Shown here: positions 52,554-61,189 of the stretch, piece after piece
Layout: each line of letters starts with the position of its first letter
Position numbering within the stretch: the stretch's first letter is position 1
Source: JAJPHW01 sp963799065
GTDB lineage: Bacteria > Acidobacteriota > Terriglobia > Terriglobales > Acidobacteriaceae
Reading direction: 5' to 3'
Assembly: GCA_963799065.1 (NCBI GenBank)
Contig: CAWCVJ010000003.1
Span: forward strand, 558,001-622,000
DNA: 64,000 nucleotides
Position numbers and translations under genes: made by a program
The notes under the pieces: generated by a model
Databases searched by the model: none
Seen by the model: only the letters and a program-made list of their open reading frames with translations
What the model was told of the DNA's origin: nothing

Positions 52554-55500
52554 ATGCGATTTAAGACATTGATCACAGTAATCGCCGCCATGGCCCTGTT
52601 GCTCTCGGGCGTGGCCTTGATGGCCCAGGAAACAACGGGCGGCTTGACAGGTACAGTGAAGGATCCTACGGGCGCCGTTGTAGCGCACGCGCAAGTGGTG
52701 GTCACAGCTCCTTCGTTGACAGGCAGCAAATCCTTCTCCACCGACTCAAGCGGCAATTACCGCTTTGCCAACCTGCCTCCTGACACCTACACAGTGACGG
52801 TGACGGCCAAGGGTTTCTCCACGGTCAAGCGCGAAGGAGTTGTGATTGAAACCGGCCACTTGCCGACGCTTGACCTGACTCTGGCCGTAGGGGCCACCGA
52901 CACCGTCGTCGAAGTATCCGGGTCTGCTCCCGTGATTGATACGACGACGAACACGACCCAGACAAACATTACCGAAGATGTAGTGCAGGACGTTCCACAC
53001 GGTCGCTCGTTTCAGTCCGTCATTCAGTTCGCCCCGGCAGCGCGAAACGAGCCGCTCGAAGGTAGCAACCTTCTAAGCAACGGCACCGGCGGCGGTTCGC
53101 CAGGCAACGAGAGTAATGGTAGTGATCACGGATTCTCGGTCGCTGGCGGCTCTGACTCGGAAAATTCGTACTTAGTGGAAGGGCAGGAAACGGCGAATAT
53201 CATAGGTGGTTATTCCCACACGAATGTTCCCTTTGACTTCATCCAGGAAGTTCAGATTAAAAACTCCGGAATCGAAGCCGAGCATGGAGGCGCACTGGGC
53301 GGCGTCGTCAATGTCATCATGAGAAAGGGAAGCAATGAATATCACGGCTCGGTATTTGCCCAGTTTGAAAATGATGCGCTTGACGGCAGTCCGAATGCTC
53401 GAATACGCTACGACGACTCCAGCACGGGTACTCCGACGAGTTGGGGTGCCATAGACCCAGCGGCACAGCTTTACCAGCCAACAAAGCCGCACACGAGCGA
53501 CGTGTTTCCTGGGTTTACCATCGGCGGACCGATATTAAAGGATAGAATTTTCGGCTTCGTCGGCTTCAACCCGGAGTGGAATGATTATGAGTACAAGATC
53601 AATTACGGCCCGTCGAATGGCGGCTTGCTTCCGTATAGCCAAAACACTCAGACTTACTACACCACTGCCCGCATCGATGCAAGCATTACAAGCAAAATTC
53701 GCGTGTTCGGTTCGTGGTTGTATCAGTACCAGAAGCAAAGCGGAGAGGCTCTGCCTCGCCCGGATTCAACGACTGGCTTCTTCAACCCTGCAACCGGTTG
53801 CTTCAGCTCAGACACTTGCATATCGGCAGGCTCGCCGAAGTTTGTGTACTCTCACGCGCTCGGCTACTCAGCGCCGAACAGCACCACGAACGTGGGTGCA
53901 GATATCACCATCAATCCTCACGTGATCGCGACGACACGGTTCGGCTACTACTTCGAGAACTACCACGATTTCGGTTATCCGACGACTGGGGCAATCTATA
54001 GCTTCCAGGCAACTGGAATCGGGGCAACCGGAGCTTGCGACACGACCGCGAATCCGAACTGCGTCGGACCTGCAATCCCGGCCTCTTCCCAGCTGTCCCA
54101 ATCGACCGGATATTTCAACATCGCCAATAACTCCAACTACACGGCTCGCAACGCGAGCAAGGCTGTCCAGTACGATGCCGACCTCGCTTGGTTTAAGAGC
54201 GGCTGGGCTGGTACGCACAATTTCAAATTCGGCTATCAATTGAACCGTTTATCGAACGATTTAGCGCAACGGTACAATGCGCCACTCGTGAACGTTTACC
54301 CAGGCTTTAATGGAACCGCTACCTCTTACACTCCCGCGGGCCCAGTCGGCCAAATGAATTGTGCTCCCTTTCAGGCGCTATATGGCGGCGCTTGCCAAGG
54401 TTTGTATGGGTACGTTTCAGTGTTCGACTTCGGCTCCCTGGGCAAGGCCACAAGCTTCAATCACGGCCTTTTTGTTCAAGACTCTTGGACAGTGGCCCGT
54501 GGCGTTACGATCAACGCCGGCGTTCGCTTCGACAAGGAGTATCTGCCGGGCGAAGCGCAGGAAAGTGGTACTCCTAGCAAGCCCATCAACTTCAACTGGA
54601 CAGACAAGATTGCGCCGCGAGTTGGCGTGGCCTGGGATGTGTTCCAGAATGGGAAGATGAAGGTCTTCGGCGGCTATGGTGAGTTTTACGACATCATGAA
54701 GCTAAATCTTGCCATCAGTTCATTTGGTGGTCAGTATTGGCAACAATGCTACTACGCACTGGACACTCAGGATCTGTCCTCTATTGTTCCAGCCTTCAAT
54801 AGCAGCGGGCGTTATTGCGGAGGACCTGGCACAGGGGCGTCAACGGAGGCAAATTGGGCTGGTGGCGTCCAGCCTGCCGGGTTGACGTTTCTAGAGAATC
54901 AGAATTTCCGCCTTTTCCCGACCACTTGTTCGACTTGTAACCAGTATCAGGAAGGTGTAGCGCCGAACCTTAAGCCTTACAAGCAGCACGAATCGGTTTT
55001 CGGGGTAGATTACCAGCTGGAAAAGAACCTAGCGTTCGAAGCTCGTTGGGATCGCCGCCGACTAGACCATGTCATCGAAGATTCCGCAATCTATAGCGGA
55101 GCGCTTGCCAGCGAGACATTCGTGATTGTAAATCCCGGCCAAGGCGTAGATCGGACTTTCAGTGGCTTCTGTAACTTCCTCTACGGTGCGCAAGCTGGAG
55201 TAGGCTGCGCGGGAAGCCCGGCTCCTCCAAACAACGTCATCCCTGCCGCCCGAAGCTACGATGGGGTCGAGCTCCGGCTAAATAAATCGATCAGTGACCA
55301 CTGGTCGGGAATGTTCTCGTACACCTATAGCAAACTGCGCGGTAACTATACAGGCCTGACTAGCACTGATCTGGCGGACGGCGGGTTTGGCGGACGAAAT
55401 TCGCCGAACAACAGCCGCTCATTTGACGAAAACTATTTCTCTTGGAACGACAGCGGTGGATCCTCGAGCGGTGCGTTGCCCACCGATCGCCCAAATACGT

Positions 55501-56120
55501 TCAAAGGCTACGCATACTACGAACTGCCGTGGGGAAAGTTTTCCAGCAAATCAACTACGGATTTCGGCATCTTCCAGTACCTCTATCAAGGCTCACCTGA
55601 AACAACGTTTGTCGACGTGGGTTACGGCGGAAATGCTTGGCCCGTCGACCCTGTCAATCGCGGGAAATGGGTCGATGTAACTCAGGATCCGGCAACAGGC
55701 GCGGTTACAGTTGGCAATACGCGAACGTACCGCACACCATGGTACATCCAGAGCGACTTCCAACTCCAGCAAAGCTACAAGATCAGCGAAAAGCAGTCGC
55801 TATCGTTCTCGGCGACCGTAGGCAACCTGTTGAATCAGCACTCAGTGACCGCCTACCAAGGTGAACTCGACACGGGCTATTTCTTTCAAGGAATTACGCC
55901 CTCTGGTCCCGGCTGCACATTCATTCCGGGCTCTTGCTTTATCGCTGATGGCCTGCCGTTCTACTCAGCAGCACAGCGTCCCTGGAGCTTGTCGGGCAAT
56001 CTAAATGCCGGTTCGCCCTTCTTCACACCGGGACCGATTACGATCAACAGTCAGTACGGGAAGCCATTGTTCTATCAAACCTCACGGACTATCCGCTTGC
56101 AGGTGCACTACACCTTCTAG
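52554..56120 (+). CDS. TonB-dependent receptor with N-terminal carboxypeptidase-regulatory domain
   Basis: 1188 residues. Signal peptide about 1-24. Residues 29-110 are a CarboxypepD_reg/Cna-B-like beta-sandwich (GLTGTVKDPTGAVVAHAQVVV, FANLPPDTYTVTVTAKGF). The plug follows (about 115-250: VSGSAPVIDTTTNTTQTNIT, PHGRSFQSVIQFAP, VEGQETANI), then a long beta-barrel ending in the terminal aromatic YTF for outer-membrane insertion. This is the Oar/SusC-like class common in Acidobacteriota, thought to import large substrates such as oligosaccharides or peptides. It is monocistronic with a good terminator. Energy would come from a TonB like that at 16462-17175. Confidence 0.95.
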   Translation: MRFKTLITVIAAMALLLSGVALMAQETTGGLTGTVKDPTGAVVAHAQVVVTAPSLTGSKSFSTDSSGNYRFANLPPDTYTVTVTAKGFSTVKREGVVIETGHLPTLDLTLAVGATDTVVEVSGSAPVIDTTTNTTQTNITEDVVQDVPHGRSFQSVIQFAPAARNEPLEGSNLLSNGTGGGSPGNESNGSDHGFSVAGGSDSENSYLVEGQETANIIGGYSHTNVPFDFIQEVQIKNSGIEAEHGGALGGVVNVIMRKGSNEYHGSVFAQFENDALDGSPNARIRYDDSSTGTPTSWGAIDPAAQLYQPTKPHTSDVFPGFTIGGPILKDRIFGFVGFNPEWNDYEYKINYGPSNGGLLPYSQNTQTYYTTARIDASITSKIRVFGSWLYQYQKQSGEALPRPDSTTGFFNPATGCFSSDTCISAGSPKFVYSHALGYSAPNSTTNVGADITINPHVIATTRFGYYFENYHDFGYPTTGAIYSFQATGIGATGACDTTANPNCVGPAIPASSQLSQSTGYFNIANNSNYTARNASKAVQYDADLAWFKSGWAGTHNFKFGYQLNRLSNDLAQRYNAPLVNVYPGFNGTATSYTPAGPVGQMNCAPFQALYGGACQGLYGYVSVFDFGSLGKATSFNHGLFVQDSWTVARGVTINAGVRFDKEYLPGEAQESGTPSKPINFNWTDKIAPRVGVAWDVFQNGKMKVFGGYGEFYDIMKLNLAISSFGGQYWQQCYYALDTQDLSSIVPAFNSSGRYCGGPGTGASTEANWAGGVQPAGLTFLENQNFRLFPTTCSTCNQYQEGVAPNLKPYKQHESVFGVDYQLEKNLAFEARWDRRRLDHVIEDSAIYSGALASETFVIVNPGQGVDRTFSGFCNFLYGAQAGVGCAGSPAPPNNVIPAARSYDGVELRLNKSISDHWSGMFSYTYSKLRGNYTGLTSTDLADGGFGGRNSPNNSRSFDENYFSWNDSGGSSSGALPTDRPNTFKGYAYYELPWGKFSSKSTTDFGIFQYLYQGSPETTFVDVGYGGNAWPVDPVNRGKWVDVTQDPATGAVTVGNTRTYRTPWYIQSDFQLQQSYKISEKQSLSFSATVGNLLNQHSVTAYQGELDTGYFFQGITPSGPGCTFIPGSCFIADGLPFYSAAQRPWSLSGNLNAGSPFFTPGPITINSQYGKPLFYQTSRTIRLQVHYTF

Positions 56121-56144
56121 CTGGATCTTTACAAGTGTCTTGAA

Positions 56145-56174
56145 GGAGCCGGGCAGACTCGGCTCCTTTTTTTT
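56145..56174 (+). terminator. Rho-independent terminator of the receptor gene
   Basis: GGAGCCG-GGCAGACT-CGGCTCC followed by eight T: seven pairs, 24 bp after the stop codon. Confidence 0.93.
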
Positions 56175-56204
56175 GTCAGAGCTCCAAGCTAGAAGATCAG
56201 TTAT

Positions 56205-57347
56205 TTGAAGTCTCCTAAATCAACGCGGTTGGGTTATATCGACTGGATGCGGGGGTTGGCTTGCGTTTTGATGTTTCAGACGCATTGCTATGATGCCTGG
56301 CTGCGTCCTGTTGACCGGCATGGGGACTTTCTGAAGTGGTCGCAGTTGGGTGGGACGCTGCCTGCGCCTTTGTTTCTCTTTCTGGCTGGGATTTCCGTGG
56401 CTTTGATAGCGGATAAGATGCGTCGCAACGGGGCAGTTGCGTCTCAGATTGGATGGAAGCTGATTCGGCGCGGGATGGAGATTCTTGCTCTCGGGCTGCT
56501 GTTTCGTTTGCAGGAGTATGTGATTGCCTGGGGATGGGCTCCGTGGAGTGATTTGTTGCGAGTCGATGTGCTTAATGTGATCGGAGTTTCGATCATGATG
56601 ATGGGCGCTTTGGTTTGGGTGGTGCTCGCGTTGTCCAAGGAACGGGTGCGACTCCGGCTGGGGCTGGGTTCGGTCGGCGTGGCGGCCTTGATCGCTGTGG
56701 TCACGCCTTTGCTGTGGACGACTTGGCGTCCTACTTTTCTGCTATGGCCGCTTGAGTCTTATATCAACGGAGTACATAACTTGGGTGCGCCGCAGGCTTG
56801 GCTGTTCCCGATCTTTCCGTGGACTGCGTTTGCGTTTGCGGGATTAGCGACTGGATGCGTTTTGGTGAGCGATGTGGTGCGGCGGTGGGAACGCGTGGCT
56901 TATCTGCTTGTTGCTCCCGCGGGAGTGGTGTTGATTGCGGCGGCGTTGTGGCTGGATTCCCGGGCTACTAGCTTGTATCCCGTGTATGACTTTTGGCATA
57001 CGAGTCCGAACTTCTTTTTGATTCGCGTGGGATTGTTGCTCGTTATCTTGACGCTTAGCTATGCGTGGTGTCGCTGGGGATTGGGGCAGGTGGGATTTAG
57101 TCCCCTGATTCAGTTGGGGCAGACTTCTTTGCTTGTCTATTGGGTGCATATTGAGTTTGTGTATGGACGGTTCACTATTTTGCCGCATCAGGGCGTGGGG
57201 ATTGGGACGGCTTCGGCTGGGTTGGCGGTGATTTTTGTGGCGATGCTGATATTGTCTTTGCTTCGGACGCGAATCGATTGGGCTGGCCTGTTCGGACGTG
57301 GGACGGACTGGTGGGCGGCTTTGCGGCGGCCATTTCTGGCGGGTTGA
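56205..57347 (+). CDS. DUF1624 / heparan-alpha-glucosaminide N-acetyltransferase-like membrane protein
   Basis: 380 residues from a TTG at 56205. About ten membrane helices. The opening RLGYIDWMRGLACVLMFQTHCYDAW is the hallmark of the acyltransferase_3/DUF1624 group (R-x-x-x-x-D-x-x-R-G), with the family His just behind, and LPAPLFLFLAGISVAL follows. Such proteins move acyl groups from acyl-CoA in the cytosol to sugars or other acceptors outside. Acceptor unknown. It follows the receptor gene but behind a terminator, so it probably has its own promoter. Confidence 0.85.
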   Translation: MKSPKSTRLGYIDWMRGLACVLMFQTHCYDAWLRPVDRHGDFLKWSQLGGTLPAPLFLFLAGISVALIADKMRRNGAVASQIGWKLIRRGMEILALGLLFRLQEYVIAWGWAPWSDLLRVDVLNVIGVSIMMMGALVWVVLALSKERVRLRLGLGSVGVAALIAVVTPLLWTTWRPTFLLWPLESYINGVHNLGAPQAWLFPIFPWTAFAFAGLATGCVLVSDVVRRWERVAYLLVAPAGVVLIAAALWLDSRATSLYPVYDFWHTSPNFFLIRVGLLLVILTLSYAWCRWGLGQVGFSPLIQLGQTSLLVYWVHIEFVYGRFTILPHQGVGIGTASAGLAVIFVAMLILSLLRTRIDWAGLFGRGTDWWAALRRPFLAG

Positions 57348-57363
57348 GGAGTTCAAAATCTTC

Positions 57364-57393
57364 AACACAGAGGGCACCGAGGTATCACTGAGG
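57364..57393. repeat. Short dispersed repeat, copy B
   Basis: Second copy of the 30-bp repeat seen at 45742-45771 (25 of 30 positions), here between two convergent genes. Confidence 0.6.
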
Positions 57394-57418
57394 TTCACAG
57401 AGGAAGGCTCATAACGCA

Positions 57419-57448
57419 CAGAGCGATTCGCTTTCGCGAACCGCTCTG
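57419..57448. terminator. Bidirectional terminator-like hairpin
   Basis: CAGAGCG-A-TTCGC-TTTC-GCGAA-C-CGCTCTG: 12 pairs with one mismatch and a TTTC loop, between the convergent acyltransferase and LemA genes. Confidence 0.7.
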
Positions 57449-57473
57449 TTGCTTTCGCTAGGATGGCCGGCTC

Positions 57474-58073
57474 TCAGTGAGCTGGCTGCGGGGCCGGGGT
57501 GGCTGGGGCGAAGTTTACTTTGGGGACTTCGCGAGCTGCCTCTGAAGCGGCGAAGTAGGCGTTGTTGACTTTGAAGCCGGCCCATCCGGCGAAAAGGCTG
57601 TTGGGGAATTGCTGGACGTAGGTGTTGTAGTCCTGAAGGGTGTCGTTGTAGCGCTTGCGCTCGATGGCGATGCGATTCTCGGTGCCGGCGAGTTCGTCCT
57701 GCAGGCGCAGGAAGTTTTCGTTGGACTTGAGCTGCGGATAATTTTCTACGACTAGAAGCAGGCGGCCGATGGCGCCATCGAGTTGTCCGTTGGCGGCGAT
57801 CTTTTCCTGCGGGGAACCGGCGGAAAGCAGCGCGGAGCGGGCCTTGGCGATGTCGCCGAAAACGGTGACCTCCTGCTGGGCGTAGCCTTTGACGGTTTCG
57901 ACCAGGTTGGGGATGAGGTCGGCGCGGCGTTGCAGCACGATGTCGACCTGCGACCACGCGGCTTTGACCGCTTCATTCTTGGTGACCAGCGTGTTCTTCA
58001 CGCCGACGTACTGGCCGAACGCGAAGAGCACGATTAGCACCAGTACGATAATGACGATCCACATTTTGCCCAT
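57474..58073 (-). CDS. LemA family protein
   Basis: 199 residues. An N-terminal membrane helix (about 4-22: MWIVIIVLVLIVLFAFGQYVGVKN) is followed by the LemA helical bundle (NEAVKAAWSQVDIVLQRRADLIPNLVETVKGYA, then QLKSNENFLRLQDELAGTENRIAIERKRYND). The tail is Pro/Ala-rich. LemA proteins are often next to TPM-domain proteins and are linked to envelope stress or protein quality control. Here a TPM gene lies two genes upstream on the same strand. Confidence 0.93.
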   Translation of the reverse strand: MGKMWIVIIVLVLIVLFAFGQYVGVKNTLVTKNEAVKAAWSQVDIVLQRRADLIPNLVETVKGYAQQEVTVFGDIAKARSALLSAGSPQEKIAANGQLDGAIGRLLLVVENYPQLKSNENFLRLQDELAGTENRIAIERKRYNDTLQDYNTYVQQFPNSLFAGWAGFKVNNAYFAASEAAREVPKVNFAPATPAPQPAH

Positions 58074-58091
58074 GTTGCCTCCCTTGAATTC

Positions 58092-58817
58092 TTAATTGTG
58101 TGCTGAATCCAGCATTTTATCCACTGCGGCGGTGACTTTTTCAATGGCCGATAAATAAAGTGTGCAGGTTTGTTTGGCGTCGGGACGCTGATGCTTTGGG
58201 TCGTGACGAATGGCGATTAGAGTTTCGAAGGCGGATGCGTCGAAGGAAATCCTCCTTGCGAGGGTGCTTATGGTCTCGGATTTGGCGTGAGGCGCGGACT
58301 CGCCCAGCGCGATTAGGACGTGGCGGAAGAGTGTGGTGAAGGTGGAAACGGAGCCGAGCATCAGCTTCCAGAGGGCCACGTCGTCGGTGGTGGCGTGAAG
58401 CAGGCGTTCGCGGAGGAGGATGAGTTTTTCGCGTAGCTCGTACTCCAGTTGTGCGCGATGGAGGTGCATTGGGACTTTGAGTGTGCTGAGGACATCTTCG
58501 CCGTAGAGGAGGCGATGGCGTTCTTTCATGTCCAGAAATTCGATGGAAAAGACGTCGGCGGAGCGCTCGATTTCCTCTCGTGTTAGGAGCAATGGTGAGT
58601 GATGCTTTTGGGCGTGCCACCAGTCTGTCGCGGGGGCGAGCGCGGCTAGATCGGCAAACGAGGCTTGGCGCAAAACGGCGAGCAGGTTGACATTGGAGAA
58701 GTCTGGGCGGAAGTCGCCAGTGGCGGCTGATCCGTAGAGGATGACGCTGATGAGGTTGGGGCCCGCGGATTGCTTAAGGCGGCTGACGAATTCTTCGATC
58801 TGTTTCTCGGGAACCAT
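58092..58817 (-). CDS. Nucleotidyltransferase-fold protein lacking the catalytic DxD
   Basis: 241 residues from the ATG at 58817 with GAGG upstream. The N-terminal 100 residues have the nucleotidyltransferase pattern (ISVILYGSAATGDFRPDFSN). However, the metal-binding DxD of the family (as in SDIDLLV) is replaced by NVN (SNVNLLAV at 58684-58705), so the classical activity is unlikely. The C-terminal half is helical (LREKLILLRERLLHATTDDVALWKLMLGS), as in the HEPN-like part often paired with such folds. It is 18 bp upstream of lemA. Confidence 0.8.
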   Translation of the reverse strand: MVPEKQIEEFVSRLKQSAGPNLISVILYGSAATGDFRPDFSNVNLLAVLRQASFADLAALAPATDWWHAQKHHSPLLLTREEIERSADVFSIEFLDMKERHRLLYGEDVLSTLKVPMHLHRAQLEYELREKLILLRERLLHATTDDVALWKLMLGSVSTFTTLFRHVLIALGESAPHAKSETISTLARRISFDASAFETLIAIRHDPKHQRPDAKQTCTLYLSAIEKVTAAVDKMLDSAHN

Positions 58818-58838
58818 GTTTGACCTCGCGTTCTCGCA

Positions 58839-58901
58839 GGGGCTAAAGCCCGATTCATTTGCGTCTATTCGTGGGCCTGAAGGCCCACGCTTCCACGGTT
58901 G
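58839..58901. repeat. Hairpin repeat, copy 1
   Basis: GGGGCTAAAGCCC (58839-58851), a variable spacer, GTGGGCCTGAAGGCCCAC (58871-58888) and the tail GCTTCCACGGTTG. It recurs at 63840-63904. The first element is a short hairpin with a TAAA-type centre, the second a longer one with a TGAA centre. It lies between the TPM gene and the nucleotidyltransferase-fold gene. Confidence 0.85.
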
Positions 58902-58961
58902 TATTTGCATTCCTGTAGTTTGAGTAAAACCGCTCTACCGAATCTTTTCGATACTCTCGAT

Positions 58962-59729
58962 TTACCAACTGCCGCCGGCACCGCCGCCGCCGGAACTGCC
59001 GCCGCCGAAACCACCGAAACCGCCGCCTCCACCGAAGCCGCCTCCCCCTCCGCGATAATTTCCACCGCCTCCACCACCGCCGCCGAAGATCAGCATCCAG
59101 AACAGGAGGCGGCGGAGCGGCGGAACGAACAACACAATGATGATGACGATGATGATTAGAACGATGCTGATGGGCGATGGTGCGTCGGCATGGCGAACAT
59201 GTCGTTGCAAAGGAGCTTTATCTTGATTTTGCGTGAGCTTGACGCCGGCGTCCTGGGCGATGACTCCTGCGATGTTAGAAGTGAGTAGTAGCAGAGCACT
59301 GTTGTAGTCGTTCTGCTTGAGGAGAGGGACCGCTTGGCGACCGAAGCCGCCGACTTTTCCATCGGGGAGAATAGGCTCGAGGCCGTAACCGACTTCCACC
59401 CAATAGCGATGATCTTGTACCGCAACCAGAATCAGCACACCGTGGTCGGTGGCTTTGGCGCCGACACCCCATTGTTTGAAGAGCTGGTTGGCGTAATCCT
59501 GAATCTCGTTGCCGTCCAAAGTATTGATAGTGACGACCGCGATTTGAGCGTGTGCGTTGTGATCGATTTGGGTGCAAAGGTCGTCAAGCTGGGCGGCGGT
59601 TTCGGCGTTTAGGACATGCGCGAAGTCGTTAACGTAATCGGTGGGTTTGAGCTGGGCGATAGGCTCGGCGTAGGCGAATGGGAGGGCTACGGTCGCGGCG
59701 ATTACACACGCAAGGAGAAAGCGCTTCAT
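58962..59729 (-). CDS. TPM-domain protein (YgcG-like), exported, Gly-rich tail
   Basis: 255 residues with a signal peptide (about 1-21). TPM domain about 30-170 (YVNDFAHVLNAETAAQLDDLCTQIDHNAHAQIAVVTINTL, FKQWGVGAKATDHGVLILVAVQDHRYWVEVGYGLE, LPDGKVGGFGRQAVP). It has one membrane helix (about 192-215) and a tail of almost pure Gly with Phe and Ser (FGGGGGFGGFGGGSSGGGG). TPM proteins have phosphatase-like or chaperone-like roles in photosystem or membrane-protein turnover, and bacterial function is open. It is the first gene of a same-strand run with the nucleotidyltransferase-fold and LemA genes. Confidence 0.93.
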   Translation of the reverse strand: MKRFLLACVIAATVALPFAYAEPIAQLKPTDYVNDFAHVLNAETAAQLDDLCTQIDHNAHAQIAVVTINTLDGNEIQDYANQLFKQWGVGAKATDHGVLILVAVQDHRYWVEVGYGLEPILPDGKVGGFGRQAVPLLKQNDYNSALLLLTSNIAGVIAQDAGVKLTQNQDKAPLQRHVRHADAPSPISIVLIIIVIIIVLFVPPLRRLLFWMLIFGGGGGGGGNYRGGGGGFGGGGGFGGFGGGSSGGGGAGGSW

Positions 59730-59768
59730 CCGAGCTAAGTGTATCGCAGAAGAGCGGGTGTGGTCGGT

Positions 59769-60770
59769 CTAGAAGTGGCGGAGGAAGTCGACGACCTTGC
59801 GTTCGGCCCAGTATCCGTCGTCGGGGTTTGGGCCTAGTTTTTGCGGGTCGGATAGGAAGGCGCAGTGGCCTCCGTCGGGAGTTTCGCAGAATTGGATGTG
59901 GGGGTTGGCGAGGATTTTGGCGCGGGTTTCCGGAGTGATGCGGATGAAGGGGTCGTTGGCGGCGTGGATGATGAGCGCGGGACGGGCGATCTGAGCGATG
60001 ACGTTGGCGGCGGCGGCGCGGGCGTAGTAGTCGCTGGCGCCGGTGAATCCGGTGTAAAAGGCGGTGACTCGGTCATCGAATTCGCGGAGGGTTCGAATCC
60101 CTTGCAGACGAGAGAGATCGAAGTCCGAAGGAAAGAGTTTTGTTTTGGCGCGAAAACGGCGGCGCAGTTGGATTAAGAAATATTGTTCGTAGAGGTAGTT
60201 GCTGGGATCGTGCAGCGCGTCGGCGGAGGCGGCGAGATCGACTGCGGGGCATACGGCGGCGACGGCGCGGAATGGTTCGGGGCCGGAGTTTCCCCACTCG
60301 CCGGCAAGTTTGAGCGCGAGATTGCCGCCCATGGAATATCCCACGAGGGCGAGGCGGGAGATGCGGTCGTTCCCGATTAGATTCTGAGCTACGGCGGCGA
60401 GGTCGGCGGAGCGGCCGGAGTGATAGAGCGTCGCGGACAAGCCGTCGGTGCCGCCGCAGTTGCGCTGGTTCATGCGGATGACGTTCATGCCGGCGGTGAG
60501 TCCTTTGGCGGCAATACCGCGCATGTATTGCGAATCGCTGGAGCCTTCGAGGCCGTGAATGACGAGGATGGTGAGCGCGTTCCGGCGATCGGGTTGCCAG
60601 TGACAGTGACAGAGAACGCTCACGCCGGATTCGACTTCGATCATGCGGGACTCGGGGGTGGGGAGTGGGACGCGGCGTTGCAGGAAGAAGCTGGCCAGGG
60701 TTTGGCGATGGCCTCCGCGCAAACCGCGGCGAGGAATGAAATCACAGGCTACGGGTTGCGGTGCGGGCAC
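59769..60770 (-). CDS. YheT-type alpha/beta hydrolase
   Basis: 333 residues. The opening FIPRRGLRGGHRQTLASFFLQRRV is typical of the YheT/ABHD group. Catalytic residues: nucleophile in GYSMGGN, an Asp in NDPFI, and His in the DGGHCAF near the C terminus. The oxyanion region is in ILVIHGLEGSSDSQYMRGIA. Members are esterases or lipases of unknown natural substrate. Its start is about 40 bp from the divergent FmdB-type gene. Confidence 0.9.
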   Translation of the reverse strand: MPAPQPVACDFIPRRGLRGGHRQTLASFFLQRRVPLPTPESRMIEVESGVSVLCHCHWQPDRRNALTILVIHGLEGSSDSQYMRGIAAKGLTAGMNVIRMNQRNCGGTDGLSATLYHSGRSADLAAVAQNLIGNDRISRLALVGYSMGGNLALKLAGEWGNSGPEPFRAVAAVCPAVDLAASADALHDPSNYLYEQYFLIQLRRRFRAKTKLFPSDFDLSRLQGIRTLREFDDRVTAFYTGFTGASDYYARAAAANVIAQIARPALIIHAANDPFIRITPETRAKILANPHIQFCETPDGGHCAFLSDPQKLGPNPDDGYWAERKVVDFLRHF

Positions 60771-60812
60771 GAATTGATTCTAATGGAGTGAGCAAAACCT
60801 GAGGAGAGTGCA

Positions 60813-61049
60813 ATGCCGATTTTCGAATATGCCTGCAAAGAGTGCGATCACGAATTTGAGGCGCTGGTGTTTGGGCGGGATAAGGCGGCGTGTCCGAAGT
60901 GCCAGAGCAAGAAGCTGACGCCGAAGTTGTCAGTCTTTGCCATGACGTCGAAGTCAGGATCTACAGGGGCTTCGGAACCGGCAGGCGGATGCGGATCGTG
61001 CGGCGATCCGCGTGGGCCGGGTGCTTGTTCTTTGGGAGATATGAACTAA
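60813..61049 (+). CDS. FmdB-family zinc ribbon protein
   Basis: 78 residues. CxxC pairs at MPIFEYACKECDHEFEALV and AACPKCQSKK bind one zinc. The C-terminal part (GGCGSCGDPRGPGACS) has four more Cys. The family is tiny and often regulatory. It ends just before a cluster of hairpin repeats. Confidence 0.9.
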   Translation: MPIFEYACKECDHEFEALVFGRDKAACPKCQSKKLTPKLSVFAMTSKSGSTGASEPAGGCGSCGDPRGPGACSLGDMN

Positions 61050-61066
61050 AAGTCTACGGCGGGTCG

Positions 61067-61092
61067 CGCGGCACGACTGAAATCGTGCCGCG
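61067..61092. repeat. Hairpin repeat, TGAA-type centre
   Basis: CGCGGCACGA and TCGTGCCGCG form ten perfect pairs around CTGAAA. It is intergenic, after the FmdB gene. Confidence 0.75.
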
Positions 61093-61146
61093 ATACGAAG
61101 TCTATAAGAGAGGGTCGAAAGCACTTCGTGCCCCCAGGTCAAGGGC

Positions 61147-61166
61147 GGCGGACAGGAGTGTCCGCC
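61147..61166. repeat. Hairpin repeat, GGAG centre
   Basis: GGCGGACA-GGAG-TGTCCGCC: eight perfect pairs, 80 bp from the previous hairpin, with a smaller GCAC-TTC-GTGC hairpin between them (61121-61131). Confidence 0.75.
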
Positions 61167-61189
61167 CCACACGATCTCATCGTAGGACG

